Under the pieces are notes generated by a model. It did no database searches. It saw nothing but the letters and a program-made list of their open reading frames with translations, and was not told where the DNA came from. From positions 1 through 11,561 of the forward strand of contig DATEMK010000093.1 of NCBI GenBank assembly GCA_035275625.1: a stretch of DNA of 11,561 nucleotides. The letters run 5' to 3'. Both the position numbers and the translations under genes were made by a program. Of this stretch, positions 1-7,913 are shown piece after piece (positions within the stretch are counted from its first letter, which is position 1; each line of letters starts with the position of its first letter). The DNA is from DATEMK01 sp035275625. Its GTDB lineage: Bacteria; Bacteroidota; Bacteroidia; AKYH767-A; OLB10.

Positions 1-547
1 GATTGTTTAAAAAATGCGGATGTGGCGGAGCGTTTAATTGAAAAATCCCTTCCTGTAAATTAAAAATACTTTGGTCTTCATAATAATTTCCATTTGGGAA
101 AAAACCCAGGTAACGCGTAAACTGGATCATAAAATATAAATGAAAAGCGGAACAATCAACAGTCTGCAAATCTAAAATTTGAATGGCGTTGTGAAGAAAG
201 TCAAACAGGGTCTGGTTTTTTTCTTCTTCGCGGATGGAACGGCCGATAACTTCATTCAGAAAAATAGCCACAGAACTTTTTACAATGTCATAAGGAATAG
301 AAATTAATTGCGGATGAGCGCTGATTTCAGAAATCCTTTTTAATCCATGACCTGCTTTATGGTAAGCAACAAGGTCCACCAGGTTCAGGGGCTGAAACAA
401 ATTGTTTTTGAATTTTGATTTTTGTTTTCGCACCCCGTTTATAAGATACGACTGCAAACCGAAATCTTCCGTGTAGGTTTTCACTACCAGGCTTGTTTCT
501 GCATAATCGGTAACATGTAATACTATTCCGCGTGTTTTGCGTAGCAT
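1..547 (-). CDS. recO: DNA repair protein RecO, C-terminus beyond window
   Basis: RecO helps load RecA at gaps in the RecFOR recombination pathway and anneals SSB-coated DNA in the cytoplasm. I translated it by hand from ATG at 547-545; the frame stays open to the window edge, giving 182 codons of a protein usually around 240 residues. The N-terminus MLRKTRGIVLHVTDYAETSL followed by VVKTYTEDFGLQSYLINGVR and FQPLNLVDLVAYHK (residues 1-75) is the typical Bacteroidota RecO OB-fold. The following helical part includes LYFMIQFTRYLGFFPNG. The C-terminal third is missing only because the window ends. It lies 47 bp downstream of porZ on the same strand, so co-transcription is likely. A small hairpin sits just before the start codon. 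Identification is from recognised family sequence, not a search. Confidence 0.93.
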   Translation of the reverse strand, partial: MLRKTRGIVLHVTDYAETSLVVKTYTEDFGLQSYLINGVRKQKSKFKNNLFQPLNLVDLVAYHKAGHGLKRISEISAHPQLISIPYDIVKSSVAIFLNEVIGRSIREEEKNQTLFDFLHNAIQILDLQTVDCSAFHLYFMIQFTRYLGFFPNGNYYEDQSIFNLQEGIFQLNAPPHPHFLNN

Positions 548-550
548 CGG

Positions 551-568
551 GATGAAAATAATTTCATC
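551..568 (-). promoter_or_regulatory. 7-bp hairpin just upstream of recO start
   Basis: GATGAAA (551-557) and TTTCATC (562-568) form a perfect 7-bp inverted repeat around a 4-nt loop. It ends 3 nt before the recO ATG in the leader RNA, so if it folds it would cover the ribosome landing area. It has no T-run or GC-rich stem, which argues against a terminator for porZ. A regulatory role is inference only. Confidence 0.25.
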
Positions 569-594
569 AAAATTGGAAATTTTTTTTGGATATT

Positions 595-2913
595 CTAATT
601 GAAGAGCAATAATTTGGTAATGCAGGTGTTTTTCCCCTCCTCGTCAGAGCAAAAAACAAGATAAACTCCCGTGTGCGCCTTTTCACCTTTAAAATTTTTT
701 CCATTCCAGATGGCCTGCCCGCCTAATGCTGTGGTTTCGTAAATCAAAGTTCCGCTGATGTCAGTGATTTTGACATTTCCGTTAGCCATTAGTCCTTTAA
801 TAGAGATGGGGCCTTCGTATTCATGATAAACAGGGTTGGGATACACATAAGTATCATTGCATTTATCATCTCCCTCAATGGCATCACTTTTATAAGAAAT
901 AATTCCCCGGTTAGTGCCAATAAATACTTCACCTGTTTTTTGATTAATGGCCATGCAGGCAATACTGTTTGACAATAAAGGGCTGTTCTCCACCGTAAAG
1001 TGAAGAATTTGCTGGGTACCATCTGCTGACATAAGAAATACGCCTGCATTGGTAGTACCGAACCACTTGCGATTCGCTCCGTCAATAGCAATGCTTGTGA
1101 CCTCCTCGGTAGCAAGAAGATATTGAAACGTATTATCCTGTTTCAATAATATCTGCTGTGCGGTAGCAGCAGGGAGAGCGAGTACTGAAGCCGGGTTATA
1201 AAAAACAGCCACCCCTTTTGCAGTTCCCACCCAGACTTGTCCTTCCCGGTCTTCAACCATTGCCCGGATATCGTTGCTGGGCAAGCCGCCTGAATCGGAA
1301 TTCAAAAAATTATACTTGCGCGGACCCAGTGTAAAACTGTCGTCAAATACCAGCACGCCCCCTCCGTTATTATCCATCCATTTCTGACCATAGGAATCAA
1401 TAAAAAACTCACCCAGGAAAGGAGGTGCGCCAAAAACACCGGGAAAAGAAAATGATTGCCAGGTGCCGTCTGTTTTCAGTTCAGACATGGGAGCAGCTGT
1501 AGTTGAATTAGCCATCCATAAATTATAGTCTTTATCAAAAGCCATTCCTCCTAATTGACAGCTTCCGGAATTGCCCTGTGCTGATTGCAAGGAGCTGTTT
1601 GCTTCATTGTAATAATTTTTTATGCCAACTCCTCTTTCAAATTCGAGCACTCCTGCACCTCTTGATCCCAGGAAAATATGATTGCTGTTTCGTGGATCAA
1701 TTGCCAGTGACATGAAATCATAAACTGTATCCAGGTTAACAATCGGGCTGGTCAGGTTTGTTTTATCGTAGGTTGTCCATTTATCATCCACGAAAGTTGA
1801 AAACCCGTCTCCCGAATAAGAATTATCCCATTTTGCCCCTGTTGTACTATGGCCCACCCATAACTGGTTATTCAAAATTTGCATGCCGGCCGCAAGTTTA
1901 GAGTGCGGACCATCCGGAATAAAAAATTCATAAGAAGAATTGCTTATTGCCTTAAAAAGACCTTTGATTTCATCTGCCACCCATAAAATATTGGAGTTGT
2001 CCAATATTGCATCCCTCATAGAAGTGAAAGTCGGTGGATTAAAGTCAGACGTTTTCTGAAGTGAACCATCAATAAATTTGCAAACTTTGACATCGTTTGA
2101 GCTTGTTAAAATAAATTGATCATTAGCAATTTGTATTGTGTGTAGCGCCTGTGATCCGATAAGCGTATTGATCCATGAACCATTATCATAATTAAAAATG
2201 GCGCTATAATCGCCCGTCAGGTGAAATGCAATATATAATTTATTTTTAAACCAGGTAATATGGTCACACACCTCTGATGGTATGGTATCGAGCCGGATGG
2301 TATTCCAGTTTCCAAAATAATTTATATTCGGATCAAAAATATTTGCGCTGAACACACCTGAATCAGAAGCAGCATATAAATTGGTTCCATCGGTGGCAAG
2401 ATCATAAATGGCATTTGCATTTCCAAATAATGAAAGGTAATATGAATCTTTGATTTCTTTTTTATCAAGATTCAGCACCACTATTCCGAATGCACAGGAC
2501 AGGTACGCATAGTTGTCAAAAAATAAAATATTGTTTATTCTTTTTGAACCAAGAATATTCTTTCTTTTTATGTCAGCAACATTATACACTTTGTTGCCCT
2601 GAAAAATATCCATGTTTCCATTTTCATAGCCGACAAGGAGAATGTCTTTAGCAGGATAATAATTTAATGCAGAAAGCTGAATATCTGACAAGCCGTTTAC
2701 TTTGGTAATGGTTTCAAAACTGTTATCGGTTTTACTGTAGATAAAAAGACCATCTTCCACACCACAGTATATTTTGGTATCCGACTGTGTCAATAACCGT
2801 GCTTTATTAAACGGCAGGTGTGCTTTCCACTGACCGATGGCGGTATTTTGCGCATGAGCGGCTGAAAGAATGAAAAAGAGAAAAAGGAGTGTAATGATTT
2901 TGGTCTTAGTCAT
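595..2913 (-). CDS. porZ: Type IX secretion system protein PorZ
   Basis: PorZ is a surface beta-propeller protein of the T9SS attachment complex (with PorU, PorV and PorQ in Porphyromonas gingivalis), where it is implicated in delivering anionic LPS to cargo. This 772-residue protein is close to the known PorZ length. A signal peptide (residues 1-21, cleavage after AHA) would leave an N-terminal Gln. The opening IGQWKAHLPFNKARLL, then GLSDIQLSALNYYP, YENGNMDIF and the DIKRKNILGSKRINNILFF stretch are characteristic of the family. Propeller repeats of the two-component-regulator type are clear late in the protein (NDIRAMVEDREGQVWVGT; SIACMAINQ...VFIGTNRG). Residues about 685-772 form a T9SS-type C-terminal domain with YPNP, GGQAIWNGKN, GVYLVF and a final TKLLLFN. 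Upstream lies a YfhO-like gene (118 bp gap); recO follows 47 bp downstream. The start is supported by the signal peptide. Confidence 0.9.
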   Translation of the reverse strand: MTKTKIITLLFLFFILSAAHAQNTAIGQWKAHLPFNKARLLTQSDTKIYCGVEDGLFIYSKTDNSFETITKVNGLSDIQLSALNYYPAKDILLVGYENGNMDIFQGNKVYNVADIKRKNILGSKRINNILFFDNYAYLSCAFGIVVLNLDKKEIKDSYYLSLFGNANAIYDLATDGTNLYAASDSGVFSANIFDPNINYFGNWNTIRLDTIPSEVCDHITWFKNKLYIAFHLTGDYSAIFNYDNGSWINTLIGSQALHTIQIANDQFILTSSNDVKVCKFIDGSLQKTSDFNPPTFTSMRDAILDNSNILWVADEIKGLFKAISNSSYEFFIPDGPHSKLAAGMQILNNQLWVGHSTTGAKWDNSYSGDGFSTFVDDKWTTYDKTNLTSPIVNLDTVYDFMSLAIDPRNSNHIFLGSRGAGVLEFERGVGIKNYYNEANSSLQSAQGNSGSCQLGGMAFDKDYNLWMANSTTAAPMSELKTDGTWQSFSFPGVFGAPPFLGEFFIDSYGQKWMDNNGGGVLVFDDSFTLGPRKYNFLNSDSGGLPSNDIRAMVEDREGQVWVGTAKGVAVFYNPASVLALPAATAQQILLKQDNTFQYLLATEEVTSIAIDGANRKWFGTTNAGVFLMSADGTQQILHFTVENSPLLSNSIACMAINQKTGEVFIGTNRGIISYKSDAIEGDDKCNDTYVYPNPVYHEYEGPISIKGLMANGNVKITDISGTLIYETTALGGQAIWNGKNFKGEKAHTGVYLVFCSDEEGKNTCITKLLLFN

Positions 2914-2991
2914 ACTGGTTTATAGTAAAGGTTAAAAGGAAACAAACTAATAACTTAAAAAACCTGATTTTATTATTCAAATGCAGAAAAG

Positions 2992-2999
2992 CAAAAATA
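2992..2999 (-). promoter_or_regulatory. Candidate Bacteroidota -7 box for porZ
   Basis: On the minus strand the bases read TATTTTTG, matching the Bacteroidota -7 consensus TAnnTTTG, about 78 bp before the porZ start. I do not see a convincing TTG -33 element at the usual spacing, so this is a weak call. It would give porZ-recO its own transcript independent of the YfhO-like gene. Confidence 0.3.
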
Positions 3000-3031
3000 T
3001 TCAAATAATCAATTGATGAAGTTTTGAAGGC

Positions 3032-5242
3032 TTACCGGGCCTTCTCAATTCCATAATTTTTTCTTTTGGCAACCAGCAAAGCGAGGCAAACCAGCAATGA
3101 AACGATGGAAACGATAAGTCCTGCAGAAACAGATTTGTTTTCAAAAGAATATTCAATAAGATGATTCCCCGAAGGCAGTAAAATGGTTATAAACATATAA
3201 TCAGAAGTGAAATGAGGGGTTGCACGACCGTCAATTGTAATATTCCAGCCAGGGTAATCGTGCTGCATCAATGTCAGAAATTGGGAAGAAGCAGTATGGC
3301 TTTTAATTTTTATTCTATCAGGATTGAATAAAACTATTTCTGCACTGTCTGATGTGGCGGATTCCAGGTTACCGGATTTAATTTCTCCGAAGTTCACGAA
3401 AGACTCCTTTTGAAGGTCCATTCGGGCATTTTTCAATTTTTCATTAAAAAAAAGGTGATTGCTTTTTGACTGAAGAATAAATATATCGCGAATGGTATCA
3501 GAAAAAAAAGAATAACGGTCAGAAAAAAAAGCTATATTATTTTTCAACACCGGGTTATAAATTGCCGGTTCGCTGCTCAACTGAGCGAATCCTTTTAAAT
3601 GAAACGGATTGTATCCGTCAAACTGGGGACGCTTGTAAAAAATGCCAAGATTCCTCCAGAAAGGCTGAATGCTTCCTGACGAATCTGAAAACAAACAGGC
3701 AGGCTTATTTTGCGGAACCGGGAATTTTCCGGGTAATTTTGATAACTGTTCCCTGATTTTTGAGGAACGAATATCACTTGTAACCGTCACCGGCATATTG
3801 AGCTGTGCAGAAACTACTACATCCGCAATTGCGATCCAGAATAAATATTTGAAGTTTTTTTTAAAATCATTTTTGAGAACAAAAAAGAAAATGAAAAGAA
3901 GAATGAAAAGTAAAGCCGATTGCAACAACGCACTTTCCCAAAAATTTAACCCGTTAATGAATGAATTAAATGAATGCTCACCGAAATATTGGAGATTAAA
4001 TAAAGAGTCCTTTATAAAAGCAAAAGCTATCATCAATGAATAAAACAGCAAAAAAGAAATAAGGATAATTCTTAATTTCTTAATATTATTTTTTTGCTCA
4101 TAAAGAAATTTCAAAGAGTATGCTGCAGAAATAACAAAACAGGTAATCGTAAAAAGCCGGAATATGCCTGGAAACCTGAACAGGTCCATCAAAGGAACAT
4201 AATCATATAAGAGTTTTCTTACCGGGGTATATGCTCCGAACGATGCGAGCATAAAAAATATTCCGGCTGCAAGAATTATTTTTTCCTTCTTTTCCTTCTT
4301 TCTGAAAAAGCTGAACAGGAATGCAGCAAAGCATATTGTTCCGAAATTAAGATTGCTCATCGAAATATCGCTGTCAATAAATTCGCGATCTGTGGCTGTG
4401 ACCAATGAAAGCAAACAGGAAATCAGCGACTGGGGAGCAAAAGGCGCCTGGTTTATTATTTCAAGGGGAAGCCTTTGGCTTCGGGTAAAATAATTGAAAC
4501 CGGTAAACAAGGAAACAAGTAATCCTGAACAGAGAACCAGGGCCAGAAAGAGAAAAAGAAAATTATTCAGCATAAATTTTTTCAGAAGAACAAAATTTTT
4601 ATTTCTGAAAAGATGAATTGAATGAATAATAAAAATTATAAGCAATGAATAAGATAATATAATGGCAAAGGCAGGATAACCCCCGGTTAATAAAAGAAAA
4701 AAGCAAAGGCAAACTCTCACAATATCTTTCCATGAATTATTTTGAAGCATCCTTCCATAATAAAATAGAATAAACGGAATCCATGCACCGCTGACAATGT
4801 AGGTAAGATGTTGCGCATTACCGATAAAAAAACCGGAGAGCATGTAGCAGCAGCCACATAACAATGCTGCTTCCGTGTTATTAACCAGGTGCCTTATCAG
4901 TAAAAACATTCCGGTTCCGCCAAGAATTACATGCAGCACAAAATCGAACTGGTTGGCATAAATATCATACCCGTAAATAAAGCTGATGATCCAGACAACG
5001 GGATACCATACCCCGCTTTGCGGATCCGCGTGAATAGGATAACCTGAATGCTGATACGGATTCCATTGCGGAAAAATTCCGTTTCGTAAACATTCACTCA
5101 CAAAATACCGCCATGGAAAATATTGATCCACCATATCCCACTTCAAAATGCTATGCATAAAAGCAACCTGCCAGTAACCGGCAAGACCAACCGCAATAAT
5201 TATAAGGTAGGGGCGATATGTGCGGAAAAAGTTTTTCACCAT
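3032..5242 (-). CDS. YfhO-family polytopic membrane protein (GT-C-like)
   Basis: This 736-residue inner-membrane protein resembles the YfhO family (Pfam 'bacterial membrane protein YfhO'), whose Gram-positive members add sugars to cell-surface polymers; the Bacteroidota versions are mostly uncharacterised. A first membrane segment (about 11-30) leads into a loop with ILKWDMVDQYFPWR, whose acidic residues D36 and D39 are in the place where GT-C glycosyltransferases carry catalytic acids, followed by the family-typical FPQWNPYQHSGYPIHADPQS. About a dozen hydrophobic segments follow up to roughly residue 480. A soluble part ends in the typical HDYPGWNITIDGR (from about 661) and one last membrane helix near 706-724. 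It is divergently oriented to the threonine dehydrogenase gene and upstream of porZ. Its donor and acceptor cannot be read from sequence; a role in surface glycan modification is inference. Confidence 0.82.
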   Translation of the reverse strand: MVKNFFRTYRPYLIIIAVGLAGYWQVAFMHSILKWDMVDQYFPWRYFVSECLRNGIFPQWNPYQHSGYPIHADPQSGVWYPVVWIISFIYGYDIYANQFDFVLHVILGGTGMFLLIRHLVNNTEAALLCGCCYMLSGFFIGNAQHLTYIVSGAWIPFILFYYGRMLQNNSWKDIVRVCLCFFLLLTGGYPAFAIILSYSLLIIFIIHSIHLFRNKNFVLLKKFMLNNFLFLFLALVLCSGLLVSLFTGFNYFTRSQRLPLEIINQAPFAPQSLISCLLSLVTATDREFIDSDISMSNLNFGTICFAAFLFSFFRKKEKKEKIILAAGIFFMLASFGAYTPVRKLLYDYVPLMDLFRFPGIFRLFTITCFVISAAYSLKFLYEQKNNIKKLRIILISFLLFYSLMIAFAFIKDSLFNLQYFGEHSFNSFINGLNFWESALLQSALLFILLFIFFFVLKNDFKKNFKYLFWIAIADVVVSAQLNMPVTVTSDIRSSKIREQLSKLPGKFPVPQNKPACLFSDSSGSIQPFWRNLGIFYKRPQFDGYNPFHLKGFAQLSSEPAIYNPVLKNNIAFFSDRYSFFSDTIRDIFILQSKSNHLFFNEKLKNARMDLQKESFVNFGEIKSGNLESATSDSAEIVLFNPDRIKIKSHTASSQFLTLMQHDYPGWNITIDGRATPHFTSDYMFITILLPSGNHLIEYSFENKSVSAGLIVSIVSLLVCLALLVAKRKNYGIEKAR

Positions 5243-5252
5243 TGTGCTAAGC

Positions 5253-5284
5253 GTTATTTCGTTATTGAGTTATTAAGTTATTCA
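5253..5284. repeat. Tandem array, four 8-bp units GTTATTnn
   Basis: Four consecutive units GTTATTTC, GTTATTGA, GTTATTAA and GTTATTCA run without a gap, beginning 10 bp upstream of the YfhO-like start codon. The array is inverted relative to a second one at 5326-5349. In RNA from either strand the two could pair. Confidence 0.75.
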
Positions 5285-5325
5285 GGATAAAATATTTTTT
5301 TACCTTCTGCTTTATTTTTAATGCC

Positions 5326-5349
5326 TTAATAACTCATTAACCCGATAAC
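5326..5349. repeat. Inverted partner array, three 8-bp units nnnnTAAC
   Basis: Units TTAATAAC, TCATTAAC and CCGATAAC are the reverse complement type of the GTTATTnn array. Comparing 5253-5277 with the reverse complement of 5325-5349 gives 21 matches in 25 positions, across a 47-bp spacer. The result is a large imperfect hairpin-forming element that fills the centre of the divergent intergenic region. Confidence 0.7.
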
Positions 5350-5418
5350 TTTAAAAAAACTCCGGTAAAAATAAATTTATCTCTGTAACCAAAAGGCAGG
5401 GATGTAAAATATAAATTT

Positions 5419-5426
5419 TACTTTTG
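5419..5426 (+). promoter_or_regulatory. Candidate -7 box for the tdh-cysS-QC transcript
   Basis: TACTTTTG matches the Bacteroidota -7 consensus TAnnTTTG exactly and lies 19 bp before the threonine dehydrogenase ATG, which implies a short leader. The -33 TTG element is not clear at the expected distance. It is the only consensus box I find between the divergent genes in this orientation. Confidence 0.5.
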
Positions 5427-5445
5427 CCTGTCAACAAAAATTTGA

Positions 5446-6402
5446 ATGAGTAAAGAGAGAATATTAGTATTAGGCTCAGCCGGACAGATCGGTACCGAGT
5501 TGGTAGGGGAATTGCGAAAATTATTTGGCACAGATAACGTCATTGCTTCAGATATTAAAAAGACCCCTGCTGAAAATGGCCCTTTTGAAGTTATTGATGT
5601 ACTGGATTTTAATGCCATTCATAAGGTGGTAAATAAATACCACGTTACAGAGATTTACCTTCTTGCAGCATTGCTTTCCGCTACAGCGGAACAAAAACCC
5701 AAGCTCGGCTGGAAGCTGAACATGGAAGGATTGTTTAATGTGCTTGATATCGCAACAGAAAAAAATCTAAAAGTTTTCTGGCCCAGTTCCATTGCTGCAT
5801 TTGGTCCCACGACTCCAAAACAAAATACTCCGCAAACTACCGTCATGGAACCCAGCACGGTGTATGGAATCAGCAAGCAGGCAGGCGAACGCTGGTGCGA
5901 ATACTATTTTCATAAATACGGATTGGATGTAAGGAGCATCCGTTACCCGGGATTAATCAGTTATCTTGCCGCTCCGGGTGGCGGAACTACAGATTATGCT
6001 GTAAATATTTTTCATGACGCTATTGATAAAAACAGCTATGAATGTTTCCTGAAAGCCGATACCACTTTACCCATGATGTATATGCCGGATGCTATTCGCG
6101 GAACGATTGAACTGATGAATGCTCCTTTGGAAAAAGTAAAAATACGTTCGGGATATAATATTTCTGCATTCAGTTTTTCACCAGTGCAGCTTGCGCATGA
6201 AATAAAAAAACATTTGCCTGATTTTTTAATTACTTATAAGCCTGACTACCGCCAGGAAATAGCAGAGACATGGCCTCAAAGCATTGACGATGCCGTTGCG
6301 CGCGAACACTGGAAATGGAAACCCGCTTATGATTTACCAACCATGACAAAAGAAATGCTGATGCATATCGGGCAAATGAAAAACAAGCCTGTTTTGAGTT
6401 AA
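5446..6402 (+). CDS. tdh: L-threonine 3-dehydrogenase, SDR/epimerase-like type
   Basis: It oxidises L-threonine with NAD+ to 2-amino-3-oxobutyrate in the cytoplasm, the first step of threonine breakdown to glycine and acetyl-CoA. The 318-residue protein belongs to the extended SDR (UDP-galactose-epimerase-like) TDH group found in Bacteroidota and animals, not the zinc-dependent alcohol-dehydrogenase-type Tdh of E. coli. Visible features are the Rossmann glycine motif GSAGQIG (residues 10-16), the serine-containing WPSSIAAFGP (112-121), the catalytic YGISK (Tyr140, Lys144), RYPGLIS (176-182), GGGTTDYAVNIFHDA, and the C-terminal WPQSIDDAVAREHWKWKPAYD that separates this group from sugar epimerases. 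It is the first gene of a rightward block, 14 bp before cysS. The partner ligase Kbl, which cleaves the unstable product, is not in the window. Confidence 0.9.
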   Translation: MSKERILVLGSAGQIGTELVGELRKLFGTDNVIASDIKKTPAENGPFEVIDVLDFNAIHKVVNKYHVTEIYLLAALLSATAEQKPKLGWKLNMEGLFNVLDIATEKNLKVFWPSSIAAFGPTTPKQNTPQTTVMEPSTVYGISKQAGERWCEYYFHKYGLDVRSIRYPGLISYLAAPGGGTTDYAVNIFHDAIDKNSYECFLKADTTLPMMYMPDAIRGTIELMNAPLEKVKIRSGYNISAFSFSPVQLAHEIKKHLPDFLITYKPDYRQEIAETWPQSIDDAVAREHWKWKPAYDLPTMTKEMLMHIGQMKNKPVLS

Positions 6403-6416
6403 CGCTTTTACTGAAT

Positions 6417-7880
6417 ATGAAACACCATTTATCCCTTTACAACACCCTCACTCGCCAGAAAGAACTTTTTCAGCCTATCAATCCGCCTTTCGCAGGGATG
6501 TATGTTTGCGGACCTACTGTTTACAGTGATGTGCATTTAGGAAACTGCCGCACATTCATTTCTTTCGATTTAATTTACCGCTACCTTTTGCATTCAGGTT
6601 ATAAAGTACGCTATGTACGCAACATTACGGATGCCGGGCATCTTGAAGGCGACATGGATGAGGGCGATGACAAGTTTGCAAAGAAAGCAAAGCTCGAACA
6701 GGTGGAGCCTATGGAAATTGTGCAGAAGTACACTGTCGGATTTCATGAGGTAATGGAGCAGTTCAACACGCTCCCGCCCAGCATTGAACCCACCGCAACC
6801 GGGCACATCATTGAGCAGATTGAAATGATAAAAATAATTATTGACAACGGTTATGCGTATGTGGTTGACGGAACGGTTTATTTTGATGTGGAGAAATACA
6901 GCAAAGAATTTAATTATGGTCAGCTTACCAACCGCTTGCTCGAAGATTTAATTGCAGGCACCCGTGAGCTGGGTGGCCAGGATGAGAAAAAAGGAAGATT
7001 AGATTTTGCCTTATGGATTAAAGCAAAGCCCGAACATCTCATGCGCTGGCCCTCTCCGTGGGGAGTTGGTTTTCCCGGCTGGCATATTGAATGTTCAGCC
7101 ATGAGCTCCAAATATCTTGGGCTCACATTCGACATTCACGGGGGCGGAATGGATCTCGCTGCCACGCATCATACCAACGAAATTGCGCAATCGCAGGCAT
7201 GCAATCATACACAGCCTGCAAAGGTCTGGATGCATACCAACATGCTGACGGTGAACGGAACGCGCATGTCAAAATCAGCGGGCAATGGATTTACACCCGG
7301 TGAACTTTTTTCGGGGGATCATCCGGTGCTTGATAAAGGATATTCACCGATGGCTGTAAAGTTTTTTATGATGCAGGCGCATTACCGAAGTACGTTAGAT
7401 TTTTCAAACGATGCTTTGAAAGCCGCGGAAAAAGGGTTGGCAAAACTGATGGCCAGCTTTGACACGTTAAAGAAATTAAAACCTTCAGCAACGTCAACTG
7501 TTGACATTAAATCCATTCAGAAGAATTGCTATGATGCGATGAATGATGATTTAAACACTGCCATGGTAATTGCTCAATTATTTGAAGCCATCCGTATCAT
7601 TAATTCTGCTGATGCAGGAACGGAGGCTGTAACGGAAGAAGACATTGCATTGCTCAGTAAAATTTATAAAAATTTCGTTTTTGATATTCTCGGGTTTAAA
7701 AATGAAAAAGGTTCTGATGAATCAGATACAGATGGTTTAATGCAGCTGATTCTGTCCATCCGTGCGGATGTAAAAGCAAAAAGAGATTTTGCAACGTCAG
7801 ATAAAATACGTGATGAGCTGACGAAATTAAATTTTGTTATTAAAGATGGAAAAGACGGGGCTTCGTGGAGCAAAGGGTAA
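6417..7880 (+). CDS. cysS: Cysteinyl-tRNA synthetase
   Basis: This class I aminoacyl-tRNA synthetase activates cysteine with ATP and charges tRNA-Cys in the cytoplasm. The 487-residue protein is full length for Bacteroidota CysRS. The catalytic domain shows YVCGPTVY with zinc ligand Cys31, an HLGN form of the HIGH motif (40-43), the second zinc cysteine in HIECSAM (Cys226), and His251 and Glu255 in HHTNEIAQ completing the zinc site that selects cysteine. The KMSKS loop is RMSKS (283-287), followed by AGN. The insert GQLTNRLLEDLIAGTRELGG and the C-terminal RDFATSDKIRDEL...DGKDGASW are standard for the family. All key residues are present. It follows the threonine dehydrogenase gene by 14 bp and precedes the cyclotransferase by 33 bp, so a three-gene transcript is likely. 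Confidence 0.97.
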   Translation: MKHHLSLYNTLTRQKELFQPINPPFAGMYVCGPTVYSDVHLGNCRTFISFDLIYRYLLHSGYKVRYVRNITDAGHLEGDMDEGDDKFAKKAKLEQVEPMEIVQKYTVGFHEVMEQFNTLPPSIEPTATGHIIEQIEMIKIIIDNGYAYVVDGTVYFDVEKYSKEFNYGQLTNRLLEDLIAGTRELGGQDEKKGRLDFALWIKAKPEHLMRWPSPWGVGFPGWHIECSAMSSKYLGLTFDIHGGGMDLAATHHTNEIAQSQACNHTQPAKVWMHTNMLTVNGTRMSKSAGNGFTPGELFSGDHPVLDKGYSPMAVKFFMMQAHYRSTLDFSNDALKAAEKGLAKLMASFDTLKKLKPSATSTVDIKSIQKNCYDAMNDDLNTAMVIAQLFEAIRIINSADAGTEAVTEEDIALLSKIYKNFVFDILGFKNEKGSDESDTDGLMQLILSIRADVKAKRDFATSDKIRDELTKLNFVIKDGKDGASWSKG

Positions 7881-7884
7881 AAGA

Positions 7885-7902
7885 GTTTCTGGTTTCTGGT
7901 TT
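7885..7902. repeat. Heptamer array GTTTCTG, copy upstream of QC gene
   Basis: The sequence GTTTCTGGTTTCTGGTTT is about 2.6 units of a 7-bp repeat and occupies most of the 33-bp gap between cysS and the cyclotransferase gene. An identical 18-nt copy lies at 8914-8931 in the same orientation, and an inverted four-unit copy lies inside the coding region at 7996-8023. Confidence 0.85.
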
Positions 7903-7913
7903 AAAAATAAATT

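Noticed and set aside
296..310. Possible second hairpin or regulatory site inside recO around the poly-T and GCGCTGATTTCAG area
   Set aside because: It lies within well-conserved coding sequence and shows no structure beyond what the codons explain.
523..567. ATG at 567-565 upstream of recO, opening a 14-codon frame that overlaps the recO start
   Set aside because: It is out of frame with recO, its ATG lies inside the hairpin, and nothing supports translation. It was kept only as a possible upstream ORF.
551..568. GATGAAA/TTTCATC hairpin as the porZ transcription terminator
   Set aside because: The stem is AT-rich, only 7 bp, and is not followed by a T-run in the direction of transcription.
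3840..3920. A-rich homopolymer runs in the YfhO-like gene as a phase-variable or frameshifted site
   Set aside because: The reading frame is continuous through the runs and the encoded residues fit a lysine/phenylalanine-rich membrane protein. Such runs are expected at this base composition.
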